This document shows positions 9,047 through 16,678 of a stretch of DNA of 64,000 bases, in pieces. A program made the translations under genes and the position numbers. Numbering within the stretch: the first letter of the stretch is position 1; each line of letters starts with the position of its first letter. The notes beneath the pieces were generated by a model. It did no database searches, was not told the origin of the DNA, and saw only the letters and a list, made by a program, of their open reading frames with translations. Origin of the DNA: Lachnospiraceae bacterium UBA3804. Lineage in GTDB: Bacteria; Bacillota; Clostridia; Lachnospirales; Lachnospiraceae. The stretch covers positions 1 to 64,000 of the forward strand of contig DFEK01000002.1 of the NCBI GenBank assembly GCA_002368665.1, given 5' to 3'.

Positions 9047-9055
9047 ATTATACCA
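9047..9055 (-). promoter_or_regulatory. Extended -10 promoter of the hybrid kinase operon
   Basis: Read on the minus strand this is TGGTATAAT preceded by TTT, the same TTTGGTATAAT core as in the two palindromic promoters at 2 and 4.9 kb. It lies about 43 bases before the kinase start. A weak -35 (TTATGA) is 18 bases upstream. Confidence 0.6.
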
Positions 9056-9086
9056 AATATGTTGCATTTTTCATAATAAAACCGTA

Positions 9087-10454
9087 TCATTTCTTCCATT
9101 TAACCGAAAGAAGTGAAAGGATTAAGGAAATACCCATTCCGATCAGTGTCAGATAATTCATGATCAGGGCCGGAACTCCGATTTTTTCGAGAGTTGCGCC
9201 GAAATAGGTTCCGAGGATTCCGAACAGACCGCCTGCCACAACCGCTGCAATCCATACGCCAAGGTTGAGCCGGCGTTTTTTATAAGCAAAGATTGCAACC
9301 ATCAGCGGGAAAATAACTCCCGGAGTGTAGATGCTGTACGCTCCGCTTAACAGGCTCATAATATCTCCCCGTCCGAACAGGGCAAGCGTCAGCGAGATCA
9401 GGCCGATCACTATGACGGTAATCCGAACGCCCGCAACACTCTCTTTCTTTAAGATGTCTTTTACGAAAATCGTGGATGCGTTGATAATGCAGGTATCCGT
9501 GGAAGAAAGGATTGCCGAAAGTAATCCGAAAATCAGTAAAATAGCCGCCCACTTCGGCATAACGGAAACCGCATACATCAAAGGTCCCAGGCCGTTCATT
9601 TCTTCCGAGGTGACATTGTATCTAAGCCACATACCGATCAGCGTAATGACAACGGAGAAAGCGAATAATACGACACCTGCAATCCATGCCGCACTCTTTG
9701 CGGACTTTCCGTCCTTGGCAATGAAATTTCTGGACATAATGTCGGGTCCGAGGAAATAGACGCCTCCGATCACGAAAAATTGGGTAAAGAGATTGGATGC
9801 TTTGTACTGATCGTTCAGAAGTTCAACGTTCTGCAGTATGGTCGCATTGTTCTCTCCTTTCGTGATGTAGAGATAACCCATGCAGATTGCCACACCGATC
9901 AATATGATGAAAAGCTGAACTTTATCCGTTTTCACAACCGACATCTGGCCGCCGATGGCGGTATAGGCAATGACGATCACGGAGGTGACTGCAAAGATTA
10001 CCGTACTGCTCTTTCCGAGTGCGAATGTAATCAGGGAATTCATGGCGACAAGCTGGCCTGCAATTACGCCAACCCATGAGATTACAATAATCAAAGATAT
10101 GATGATTTCCGCAGGACGTCCGGCAATTCTGCCTGCCAGATCGGGCAGGGTGTCCGCTCCGATTTCCCTGACTTTCCGGGAAAGAAAAACGGATTGCAGA
10201 ATCAGTCCGATGGCGCCGAATGCAAGCCACCAGATCCCCGGGAATCCGATATTATATACCGTGGTTGTGATTCCGATGGTTGTGGACGCACCTACCACCG
10301 TGGCAAGCAAAGTCATAACAACCGCAAGGGAACTCTGCTTCTTCCCCGCTACGGAATAATCCGTGAAAGACTTGATGTTCTTAATATCCAGGATACCGAT
10401 CACAATGAAAACGACCAGATATGCCAGTAACGCAATCGTGAAAACGATATTCAT
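9087..10454 (-). CDS. Sodium:solute symporter (SSS/SLC5 family), candidate biotin-regulated vitamin transporter
   Basis: A 455-residue integral membrane protein with about 13 hydrophobic segments. The early FTDYSVAGKKQSS and the ATVVGASTTIG helix are typical of the SSS family, as is GILSS-like ILSSTDTCI in a later helix. The family includes PanF (pantothenate), PutP (proline) and the animal multivitamin transporter SMVT, which carries biotin. The promoter is overlapped by a perfect BirA-type operator and the next gene upstream is birA-like. A biotin or biotin-precursor substrate is therefore the best inference, but it is not shown by the protein sequence alone. AAGAGG serves as ribosome-binding site. 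Confidence 0.88.
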   Translation of the reverse strand: MNIVFTIALLAYLVVFIVIGILDIKNIKSFTDYSVAGKKQSSLAVVMTLLATVVGASTTIGITTTVYNIGFPGIWWLAFGAIGLILQSVFLSRKVREIGADTLPDLAGRIAGRPAEIIISLIIVISWVGVIAGQLVAMNSLITFALGKSSTVIFAVTSVIVIAYTAIGGQMSVVKTDKVQLFIILIGVAICMGYLYITKGENNATILQNVELLNDQYKASNLFTQFFVIGGVYFLGPDIMSRNFIAKDGKSAKSAAWIAGVVLFAFSVVITLIGMWLRYNVTSEEMNGLGPLMYAVSVMPKWAAILLIFGLLSAILSSTDTCIINASTIFVKDILKKESVAGVRITVIVIGLISLTLALFGRGDIMSLLSGAYSIYTPGVIFPLMVAIFAYKKRRLNLGVWIAAVVAGGLFGILGTYFGATLEKIGVPALIMNYLTLIGMGISLILSLLSVKWKK

Positions 10455-10460
10455 AAGAAA

Positions 10461-10510
10461 AACCTCTTCATTCCTGTATTAACCAGATACTGTTATACAA
10501 TGAAGAGGTT
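10461..10510. repeat. 12-bp inverted repeat spanning the symporter -10 region and ribosome-binding site
   Basis: AACCTCTTCATT at 10461-10472 and its exact reverse complement AATGAAGAGGTT at 10499-10510 are separated by 26 bases. One arm contains the ribosome-binding site and the other lies between -35 and -10, upstream of the expected transcript start. The repeat would therefore act on DNA rather than as an RNA hairpin. Confidence 0.6.
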
Positions 10511-10521
10511 TCGATTGTCAA
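10492..10521 (-). promoter_or_regulatory. Sigma-A promoter of the symporter gene
   Basis: On the minus strand TTGACA (10516-10521) is followed after 18 bases by TATAAC (10492-10497). The -35 box is embedded in one half of the BirA-type operator, a layout expected for repression. Confidence 0.8.
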
Positions 10522-10547
10522 CCCTATTTATGTAATTGGTTGACAAT
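10514..10547. promoter_or_regulatory. BirA-type biotin operator
   Basis: ATTGTCAACC (10514-10523) and GGTTGACAAT (10538-10547) form a perfect 10-bp inverted repeat with a 14-base spacer. This agrees with the known Firmicute BirA operator pattern (TTGTnAACC, about 14-16 bases, GGTTnACAA). It lies directly after the birA-like gene and in front of the symporter. Confidence 0.85.
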
Positions 10548-10571
10548 TTATTTTTGTATTCAACTGCCTAT

Positions 10572-11324
10572 TTACAGTTCGGCAAATCTTGCGATTAAGG
10601 ATGCAAGCACCAGATTTTTGGATGCTTTACGGCCCGACAGTGTTTGAAGCAGATCCGCCCTGATCCCGATGCCGACAATGAAACCGGAATATACGCCGGT
10701 CTCAAGATCGGATATGGCCTCCGTCAGGATTCCGCAGATTTTTTCCGTTCCGAGATACAAAGAGCTGTCTTTCTTCCGGGTTATTTTCACCTCGTAAAGA
10801 TTCTTTAAAACATCCGTAACCATATCCGCCACTGCCTGAGATACGGATTCGCAGGCACGGAGTTTTGCGGGATCCAGGATTATACTGAAATAAATGCCGC
10901 CGTCGGGCGAATCAAAACGGCTGCCCCTGTGCCCTCTTCCAGAACTCTGTGTCTTGGCAACGATCATCGTTTTATGTATGAGTTCCATTCCTCCGAAAAA
11001 CAGTTCCCTTTTAGCCTGTGTATTCGTAGAATCCAGACTTTCATAAACATATAGTTTCTCTGACAGTTCGTCCGATGTTTTGGGACGGACCATTTCCTTA
11101 AGACACAGAATAATTCCCGCCTTGGACAGGATGTCGGAAGACTCGGCCAGCATATAGCCCTTGTTCTTTACGGACTCGATCGGATATCCGGCTTTCTTAA
11201 GCTCGTTGACTGCCTTCCAGATCGCATTTCTGGAAAGTTTGAAATCTTCGGCCAGCTTCTCGCCGGAAACATATTCCCCTTTGGCCTCTTCCAGGGCCTC
11301 AATAATCTTCTCTTTCGTGGTCAT
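10572..11324 (-). CDS. birA: BirA-like biotin operon repressor with degenerate biotin-ligase domain
   Basis: 250 residues, against about 320 for bifunctional BirA. Residues 1-60 form a winged helix-turn-helix (KLSRNAIWKAVNELKKAGYPI, then a wing ending NKGYML). A biotin-ligase catalytic domain follows: SLDSTNTQAK is intact, but the biotin loop reads GRGHRGSRF (129-137) instead of GRGRRGR.W. The KWPND motif is replaced by ITRKKD (about 181-186), although the catalytic lysine in EKICGIL (195) is kept. GIGIN is GIGIR, and the C-terminal SH3-like domain is missing. It lies 7 bases after the aldo/keto reductase gene, probably in one operon. The likely role is a biotin-sensing repressor; ligase activity is doubtful. 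Confidence 0.85.
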   Translation of the reverse strand: MTTKEKIIEALEEAKGEYVSGEKLAEDFKLSRNAIWKAVNELKKAGYPIESVKNKGYMLAESSDILSKAGIILCLKEMVRPKTSDELSEKLYVYESLDSTNTQAKRELFFGGMELIHKTMIVAKTQSSGRGHRGSRFDSPDGGIYFSIILDPAKLRACESVSQAVADMVTDVLKNLYEVKITRKKDSSLYLGTEKICGILTEAISDLETGVYSGFIVGIGIRADLLQTLSGRKASKNLVLASLIARFAEL

Positions 11325-11331
11325 GAGCGGT

Positions 11332-12528
11332 TTAAGCTTTCTTCTTCTTTTTCTTTAAAACGAATTTACGGGCGATCGAGAAACCGATTTTGAAAGGCCA
11401 GGGTCTTAATGCCTTGTCGGCCTCTTTCAATTTGGCACGAATCTCGATGTGCTGTGGACAATGCTTCTCGCAGAGTCCGCATTCGATACACTGTGTGGCA
11501 AATCCGGGTTTTTCGCGGATCGCGATAGTCTGTCCAAACTCAAAACGCGCAGCGTTTTTCTTCTCGGAATACATCTTGTTATAACATGCAAAATTGCCGG
11601 GAATATCCACTCCGTGCGGACAGGGCATACAGTATGCGCAACCCGTGCATCCTACTTTTTCTTTGGAACGGATGATTTCCTTGATCTTCTCGTAAACGGC
11701 AAAATCTTCTTCCGTTAAGGAGCCCGCTTCGGTTTCGGAGGCTATGCGGCAGTTTTCATCCACCATTTCAAGGGAATTCATACCGGACAGTACACAGGTG
11801 ACCTGCGGCTGGTTCCAAAGCCAGCGTAAGCCCCATTCCGCTGCGGACCATCCGTGCGGATGATTCGTGATCAGTTTCTTGGCATCCTCCGGAAGCATAT
11901 TGACCAGTTTCCCGCCACGCAAAGGCTCCATGATGATCACGGGGATTCCCTTGGCCGCTGCAGCTTCCAGGCCCTTGCGTCCGGCCTGTGTATGCTCGTC
12001 CAGATAGTTATACTGGATCTGGCAGAAATCCCAGTCATAGGATTCCAGAATTTTTAAGAACATCGCGGTATCTCCGTGATAGGAAAAACCGATATTACGG
12101 ATGGCTCCGGACTCTTTTTTCTTTTGAATCCATTCTATAATACCGAGGTTTTTCAGATTCTCCCAGTTGGACAGATCCGTAAACATATGCATCAGATAGT
12201 AATCGATATAATCCGTGCGAAGTCTGCGTAATTCCTCGTCAAAATACTTGTCGATCTGCGATGCGTTCTTCACCATATACTGCGGAAGTTTGGTCGCAAT
12301 ATTGACTTTGTCGCGGCAGTTATTCTTCTCAAGGATTCTGCCTAGGCAATCTTCGCTTCCCGGATATAAATAAGCAGTATCATAGTAGTTGATACCGTTT
12401 TCGATACCGCGCATTACCTCTTTCTCCGCTTTGTCAAAATCAATACCTGTTCCGCTTTTGGTAAAGCGCATGCATCCGTATCCGATGGCGGAAATCGGTT
12501 TGCCGTTTCTGTCGTTTCTGTACTGCAT
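11332..12528 (-). CDS. Aldo/keto reductase with C-terminal 4Fe-4S ferredoxin-type domain
   Basis: 398 residues. The N-terminal two thirds are an aldo/keto reductase barrel (IGYGCMRF near the start, then YYDTAYLYPGSEDCLG with the catalytic Asp/Tyr region). The C-terminus has cysteine clusters CTGCAYCMPCPHGVDIP and CIECGLCEKHCPQHI, which bind iron-sulfur clusters. Such fusions are common in anaerobic Clostridia, and their substrates are mostly unknown. The longer frame begins 14 codons upstream, but AAGGAGG lies just before the ATG at 12528, so that start was chosen. It precedes birA with a 7-base gap; a functional link to biotin is not evident. Confidence 0.9.
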   Translation of the reverse strand: MQYRNDRNGKPISAIGYGCMRFTKSGTGIDFDKAEKEVMRGIENGINYYDTAYLYPGSEDCLGRILEKNNCRDKVNIATKLPQYMVKNASQIDKYFDEELRRLRTDYIDYYLMHMFTDLSNWENLKNLGIIEWIQKKKESGAIRNIGFSYHGDTAMFLKILESYDWDFCQIQYNYLDEHTQAGRKGLEAAAAKGIPVIIMEPLRGGKLVNMLPEDAKKLITNHPHGWSAAEWGLRWLWNQPQVTCVLSGMNSLEMVDENCRIASETEAGSLTEEDFAVYEKIKEIIRSKEKVGCTGCAYCMPCPHGVDIPGNFACYNKMYSEKKNAARFEFGQTIAIREKPGFATQCIECGLCEKHCPQHIEIRAKLKEADKALRPWPFKIGFSIARKFVLKKKKKKA

Positions 12529-12574
12529 GGGGATCCTCCTTATGAGATCGTCGTACACTGTCTTAAGCAACTTT

Positions 12575-12605
12575 CAAAAAAGGGCCGCCAAAAGGCAAGC
12601 CCTTA
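12575..12605 (-). terminator. Rho-independent terminator after the zinc-ribbon gene
   Basis: On the minus strand AAGGGC-tt-GCC, a TTTT loop and GGC-g-GCCCTT are followed by TTTT. It separates the zinc-ribbon gene from the aldo/keto reductase. Confidence 0.8.
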
Positions 12606-12609
12606 TGAT

Positions 12610-13725
12610 TTAGTAATTCTCACCGGGATTTACGATGTTGTACTGACCGTATCTGTTGACCATAACAACCGCGGAGTCGCTGATCTGTAAGCAGGGATCG
12701 TTACGAAGCGGTCTTCTGCAGGACGGGCAATATACGAAACCGTGCGGATACCATTTTCTGTATCCCAAATTGCTGCGATGGTAGATGAATACCAATCCGC
12801 AGTATTCGCATTTAGCCTTGTAATCGGGGTCGTGGATCTCGGCATCGTAACCGATGGTCTGTGCCATACGCATGCCTTCCTGTACCACCTTGCTCAGATC
12901 ATGCTGCAGTGCAAGACGATGCGGTTCCTGTGTCCATAATTTGCTGGCAGGTACCATGGGAACACCGTTGACATAGGTCGGTCCCTGAGCGTTGATCGGA
13001 GCCTGTCCGGGCATGCCCTGCTGGTAAGGTTGCTGATAGCCCTGCTGCGCATAGCCTTGCTGGTAGTCCTGCTGTGCATAGCCCTGCTGAGGATAGCCCT
13101 GCTGAGGATAGCCCTGCTGCATGGGCTGCTGGGGATCGTAATAATTCTGCGGCATTCCATTAACATTATTCACCGGCTGCTGCATCTGTGCGGGTGCTGC
13201 TGCCATCTCAGGTGCGGGTGCTGCTTCCGGTGCTGCTGCCATCTCAGGTGCAGGTGCCGCTTCCGGTGCTGCTGACATCTGAGGTGCAGGTGCCGCTTCC
13301 ATCACGGTCTGCGCTGCGATTGCCGTAGCCGCGATTGCTTCCACGGCGTGAGAAACCTCTGCGGGTGTTTCTACTGCAACTACTTCTTCTGCTACAGGTG
13401 CAGGCTCTTCTGCAGGTGCTTCTTCTGCTACAGGTGCAGGCTCTTCTGCAGGTGCTTCTTCTGCTACAGGTGCAGGTTCTTCTGCAGGTGCTTCTTCTAC
13501 TACAGGTGCAGGTTCAGGTTCAACTACAGGAGCTGCTTCCATTACAGGTGCTTCTTCCACTACGGGCACAGGCTCTGCTACAGGAGCTGCTTCCACTACA
13601 GGTGCGGGCTCAACTACGGGAGCTGCAGCTGCAACAGGTGCAGACGCGTAGGGTGTCGGATTACCGCAATTCGGGCAGAACGCACTGCCTGCCGGGAGTT
13701 CTTTACCGCAATTCATACAAAACAT
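12610..13725 (-). CDS. Zinc-ribbon protein with Ala/Pro/Glu and Gln/Gly/Tyr repeat linker
   Basis: 371 residues. It begins with a zinc ribbon (CMNCGKELPAGSAFCPNCG) and ends with a second four-cysteine site (CEYCG … CPSCRRP) inside a compact domain of about 100 residues. Between them are about 210 residues of low complexity: three 12-residue Glu/Ala/Pro units, PEAAPAPEMAA-type repeats, and a QQGYPQQGY-type tract. No signal peptide or membrane segment is seen, so it should be cytoplasmic. I do not recognise a function; the layout suggests a flexible tether between two metal-binding modules. It lies 35 bases downstream of the aminotransferase gene. Confidence 0.85.
   Translation of the reverse strand: MFCMNCGKELPAGSAFCPNCGNPTPYASAPVAAAAPVVEPAPVVEAAPVAEPVPVVEEAPVMEAAPVVEPEPAPVVEEAPAEEPAPVAEEAPAEEPAPVAEEAPAEEPAPVAEEVVAVETPAEVSHAVEAIAATAIAAQTVMEAAPAPQMSAAPEAAPAPEMAAAPEAAPAPEMAAAPAQMQQPVNNVNGMPQNYYDPQQPMQQGYPQQGYPQQGYAQQDYQQGYAQQGYQQPYQQGMPGQAPINAQGPTYVNGVPMVPASKLWTQEPHRLALQHDLSKVVQEGMRMAQTIGYDAEIHDPDYKAKCEYCGLVFIYHRSNLGYRKWYPHGFVYCPSCRRPLRNDPCLQISDSAVVMVNRYGQYNIVNPGENY
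13385..13516 (-). repeat. 36-bp tandem repeats inside the zinc-ribbon gene
   Basis: Three nearly identical 36-base units start at 13385, 13421 and 13457, and a partial fourth starts at 13493. They keep frame and encode the Glu/Ala/Pro units, so copy number may vary between strains. A Leu/Cys-rich open frame on the opposite strand here is only a shadow. Confidence 0.85.
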
Positions 13726-13760
13726 AATCTTATCCCTCCAAGAATTCCTTTATTTGCCAA

Positions 13761-15050
13761 TTAACCCAATTTCTCAAGATAATAATCAATTCCCGCAAGT
13801 CTTACACAGATTGTGAAAATATCTGCCGCCTGCTGCATCTCTTCCGGTGTCGGGAAGGAAGGTGCAATACGGATATTCGAATCAAGCGGATCCTTGCCGT
13901 ACGGATAGGTTGCGCCGGCTCCGGTTAATACCACTCCGGCATCCTTACACATGGCAACGATCTTCTTTGCGGTGCCGGGAAGCGCATCAAATGAGATAAA
14001 ATAGCCGCCGCGCGGTTTTACCCATGTTCCCACTTCCATGCCTGCTAAGTCTCTGTCGAATGCATTCAGAACAGCCTCGAATTTCGGACGGAGCAACTCT
14101 GCATGTTTCTTCATGTGAGCCTTCAATCCGTTGATGTCTCCGAAAAATCTTGCATGACGAAGCTGGTTGATCTTGTCATGACCGATGGTCTGGATGGAAA
14201 GCTGCTTCTTAATGATATCCACGTTCTTAAACGAGGTAGCCAGTGCGGAAATACCTGCGCCCGGGAACGTAATCTTGGAAGTGGAACCAAACATGTAAAC
14301 CATGTCCGGGTTTCCTGCCTTCTCACATTCTTTTAAAATATTCAGAATCTCATCCTGCTTGTCATCATACAGATGATGGATGCAATATGCATTGTCCCAG
14401 TAAATCATGAAATCGTCTGCTGCCGGATGCAGGTTTGCAAAACGGCGGACCACTTCATCCGAATAGGAAATACCGGTCGGGTTGGAATACTTCGGAACGC
14501 ACCAGATACCTTTTACGGCCGGATCGTTATTGACATACTGCTCTACCAGATCCATATCCGGTCCGTCTTCATTCAACGGAATGTTGATCATCTCGAATCC
14601 GAAATACTCGGTGATACGGAAATGTCTGTCATATCCGGGTACCGGGCAGAGGAACTTGATGGAATCCTGCTTGCAGAACGGTACTCCGCCGCGCACACCA
14701 TGTGTCATGGCGTGGGAAATACGGTCATACATAATGTTTAACGAGGAGTTGCCGTATACAATGATATTGTCCTTCTCTACCTCAAGCATGTCAGCCATCA
14801 GACGTCTGCTTTCGCCGATACCGTCAATATCGCCGTAGTTACGGGTGTCGTTTCCGAGAATCGTGCGCATATCGGATTCGCCGTTTACGACATCCAGCAT
14901 GCCCATGGCAAGGTCTAACTGGGAAGCACCGGGCTTTCCTCTGGCCATGTTGAGTTTCAGTCCCTTGGCCTGTTCCTCCTTATATTTCTCCTCCAAAGCA
15001 GCCTTCGCCGTAAGGAGTTCGTTTTTGTCCATTTCTTTGTAGGATTTCAT
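13761..15050 (-). CDS. PLP-dependent aminotransferase, aspartate aminotransferase type Ic family
   Basis: About 429 residues. The N-terminal LNMARGKPGASQLDL signature is characteristic of the unusual aspartate aminotransferase subgroup Ic. The PLP lysine lies in FGSTSKITFPGAGISALA. The enzyme would transfer the amino group between aspartate and 2-oxoglutarate. The ATG at 15050 is better spaced from GAGAGGG than the ATG two codons upstream. It follows rpe by 36 bases on the same strand. Confidence 0.88.
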   Translation of the reverse strand: MKSYKEMDKNELLTAKAALEEKYKEEQAKGLKLNMARGKPGASQLDLAMGMLDVVNGESDMRTILGNDTRNYGDIDGIGESRRLMADMLEVEKDNIIVYGNSSLNIMYDRISHAMTHGVRGGVPFCKQDSIKFLCPVPGYDRHFRITEYFGFEMINIPLNEDGPDMDLVEQYVNNDPAVKGIWCVPKYSNPTGISYSDEVVRRFANLHPAADDFMIYWDNAYCIHHLYDDKQDEILNILKECEKAGNPDMVYMFGSTSKITFPGAGISALATSFKNVDIIKKQLSIQTIGHDKINQLRHARFFGDINGLKAHMKKHAELLRPKFEAVLNAFDRDLAGMEVGTWVKPRGGYFISFDALPGTAKKIVAMCKDAGVVLTGAGATYPYGKDPLDSNIRIAPSFPTPEEMQQAADIFTICVRLAGIDYYLEKLG

Positions 15051-15086
15051 ACACATATCCCTCTCAGTTATTTTTTGTGCGCTTAT

Positions 15087-15743
15087 TTAGAAATGCTCGA
15101 TCAAAGCTTTCGCATTTGCTTCTATGTCTCCGTGGAAAATGCTCGTTCCCGCCACAATTACATTGGCACCGGCATTCAGGGCTTCATCAATCGTATCCAC
15201 ACAGATTCCGCCGTCCACTTCAATATTCACATCTTCCAGACCCTGGCGGGAAAGTTCTGCGTTCAGCGCCTGAATCTTCGGAGTACATTCGTGAATATAT
15301 TTCTGTCCGCCGATTCCGGGACGAACCGTCATAACCATTACCATATCCACCAGATCAAGATACGGATAAACGCTCTCGATCGGGGTTTCCGGATTCAATG
15401 CCAGACCGACCTTTGCTCCGAGGGACCGGATCGCAACCAGCGTTTCCTTCGGCTGCTGTAAAGTCTCGATATGTACGGTGATGGAATCCGCACCGATTTT
15501 TTTAAAGATCCCTATATAACGTTCCGGCTCGGTGATCATTAAATGTACGTCAAATACTATATCCGTCACTTCGCGAATGGACTGAATCACCGGCATTCCG
15601 AAGGAAATTGTGGGGACGAACCGGCCGTCCATTACATCAATATGCAGATACTCCGCTCCGGCCTTTACCGCTGTTTCGATATCCTTTCCAAGATGTTTAA
15701 AATCCGCAGAAAGTATACTCGGTGCCAAAATACGTTTTTTCAT
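15087..15743 (-). CDS. rpe: Ribulose-phosphate 3-epimerase
   Basis: 218 residues from the ATG that gives MKKRILAPSILSADF, the usual N-terminus; seven extra upstream codons are not needed. The TIM-barrel signatures are HIDVMDGRFVP (metal/catalytic), VHLMI and a late VDGGI phosphate-binding loop. It interconverts ribulose-5-phosphate and xylulose-5-phosphate in the pentose phosphate pathway. It is the last gene of the secDF-to-rpe housekeeping run, 32 bases after rsgA. Confidence 0.96.
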   Translation of the reverse strand: MKKRILAPSILSADFKHLGKDIETAVKAGAEYLHIDVMDGRFVPTISFGMPVIQSIREVTDIVFDVHLMITEPERYIGIFKKIGADSITVHIETLQQPKETLVAIRSLGAKVGLALNPETPIESVYPYLDLVDMVMVMTVRPGIGGQKYIHECTPKIQALNAELSRQGLEDVNIEVDGGICVDTIDEALNAGANVIVAGTSIFHGDIEANAKALIEHF

Positions 15744-15775
15744 TTTTCTCTCTTTCCAACCCAAAACCGTAAAAA

Positions 15776-16678
15776 TCAGTATTTACGGTTGTTTTTTTCT
15801 TCTTCGTATAACTGCAGGTAGTTCTCGTAACGAAGTCTGCTGATCTTTCCGTCCCTTACCGCATCCTTGACGCCGCACTCTTTTTCTTTGATATGGGCAC
15901 AGCCGGCAAAACGGCAATTCGGCTCGTACGCATCAAATTCATGGTAAAACGATGCGAGGCTGTTTTCCTGCACGGACGGAACCGAAAGGGATGAAAAACC
16001 GGGTGTGTCAAAAAGATAAGTCGGTTTATCCGCAATTTCGGTATAGAACAGTTCACTGTGTCTGGTCGTATGCTTGCCGCGGTCGATCTTTTCACTGATC
16101 GCGCCGGTCTGCATTTTCTCGCTGCCCAGAACGGCATTGATCAACGATGACTTGCCGACACCGCTGGGGCCGGCAACCGTAGTGGTTTTCCCCGCAAGGA
16201 GTTTCTTGACGGTTGCAATTCCTGTACCCTTCTTAACGGAGACCACACAGATTTTATGCGAACTGTTTTCATATGCGCCGCGGATCTCTCCGGTCTTATC
16301 CTCGCTTAAGAGGTCCTCTTTGTTAAAACAGATGATGCAGGGGATTCCCCGGCTTTCCATATGAATTAAAAAACGATCCAGTAAATTAAAATTCGGTTCC
16401 GGTTTCGTCAATGCGAAAATGATCATTGCCTGATCGACATTGGCTACTTCCGGCCGGATGAGCATATTCTTTCTCGGGAGGAGACTTACGATATTGCCGA
16501 TTTTACCCGTTTCATCCGTAACGGTGATCATGCACTCGTCTCCGACCAACGGCTTTTCCTTCTTGTTGCGCAAAACGCCCTTTGCCTTGCATTCATACAA
16601 ACCGGCATGCGGAACATACACATAGTAAAATCCGCCGATTCCTTTTATGATTTTGCCCTTAATCTCAGTTGCTTGCAT
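15776..16678 (-). CDS. rsgA: Ribosome small-subunit-dependent GTPase A
   Basis: 300 residues. An OB-fold N-terminus leads to a circularly permuted GTPase domain, with CFNKEDL (G4), GPSGVGKSSLIN (G1 P-loop) and DTPGFSSL (G3), followed by a C-terminal zinc site (CRFAGCAHIKEKECGV). It acts in late maturation of the 30S subunit. The start overlaps the prkC stop by 14 bases, as is usual for this gene order. Confidence 0.96.
   Translation of the reverse strand: MQATEIKGKIIKGIGGFYYVYVPHAGLYECKAKGVLRNKKEKPLVGDECMITVTDETGKIGNIVSLLPRKNMLIRPEVANVDQAMIIFALTKPEPNFNLLDRFLIHMESRGIPCIICFNKEDLLSEDKTGEIRGAYENSSHKICVVSVKKGTGIATVKKLLAGKTTTVAGPSGVGKSSLINAVLGSEKMQTGAISEKIDRGKHTTRHSELFYTEIADKPTYLFDTPGFSSLSVPSVQENSLASFYHEFDAYEPNCRFAGCAHIKEKECGVKDAVRDGKISRLRYENYLQLYEEEKNNRKY

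Noticed and set aside
13385..13516. Possible CRISPR-like repeat array
   Set aside because: The 36-base units are directly contiguous without unique spacers and keep the protein frame.
13335..13764. Leu-rich and Cys-rich plus-strand frames
   Set aside because: They are the complement of the Glu/Ala/Pro repeats in the zinc-ribbon gene; the composition comes from the tandem repeat.
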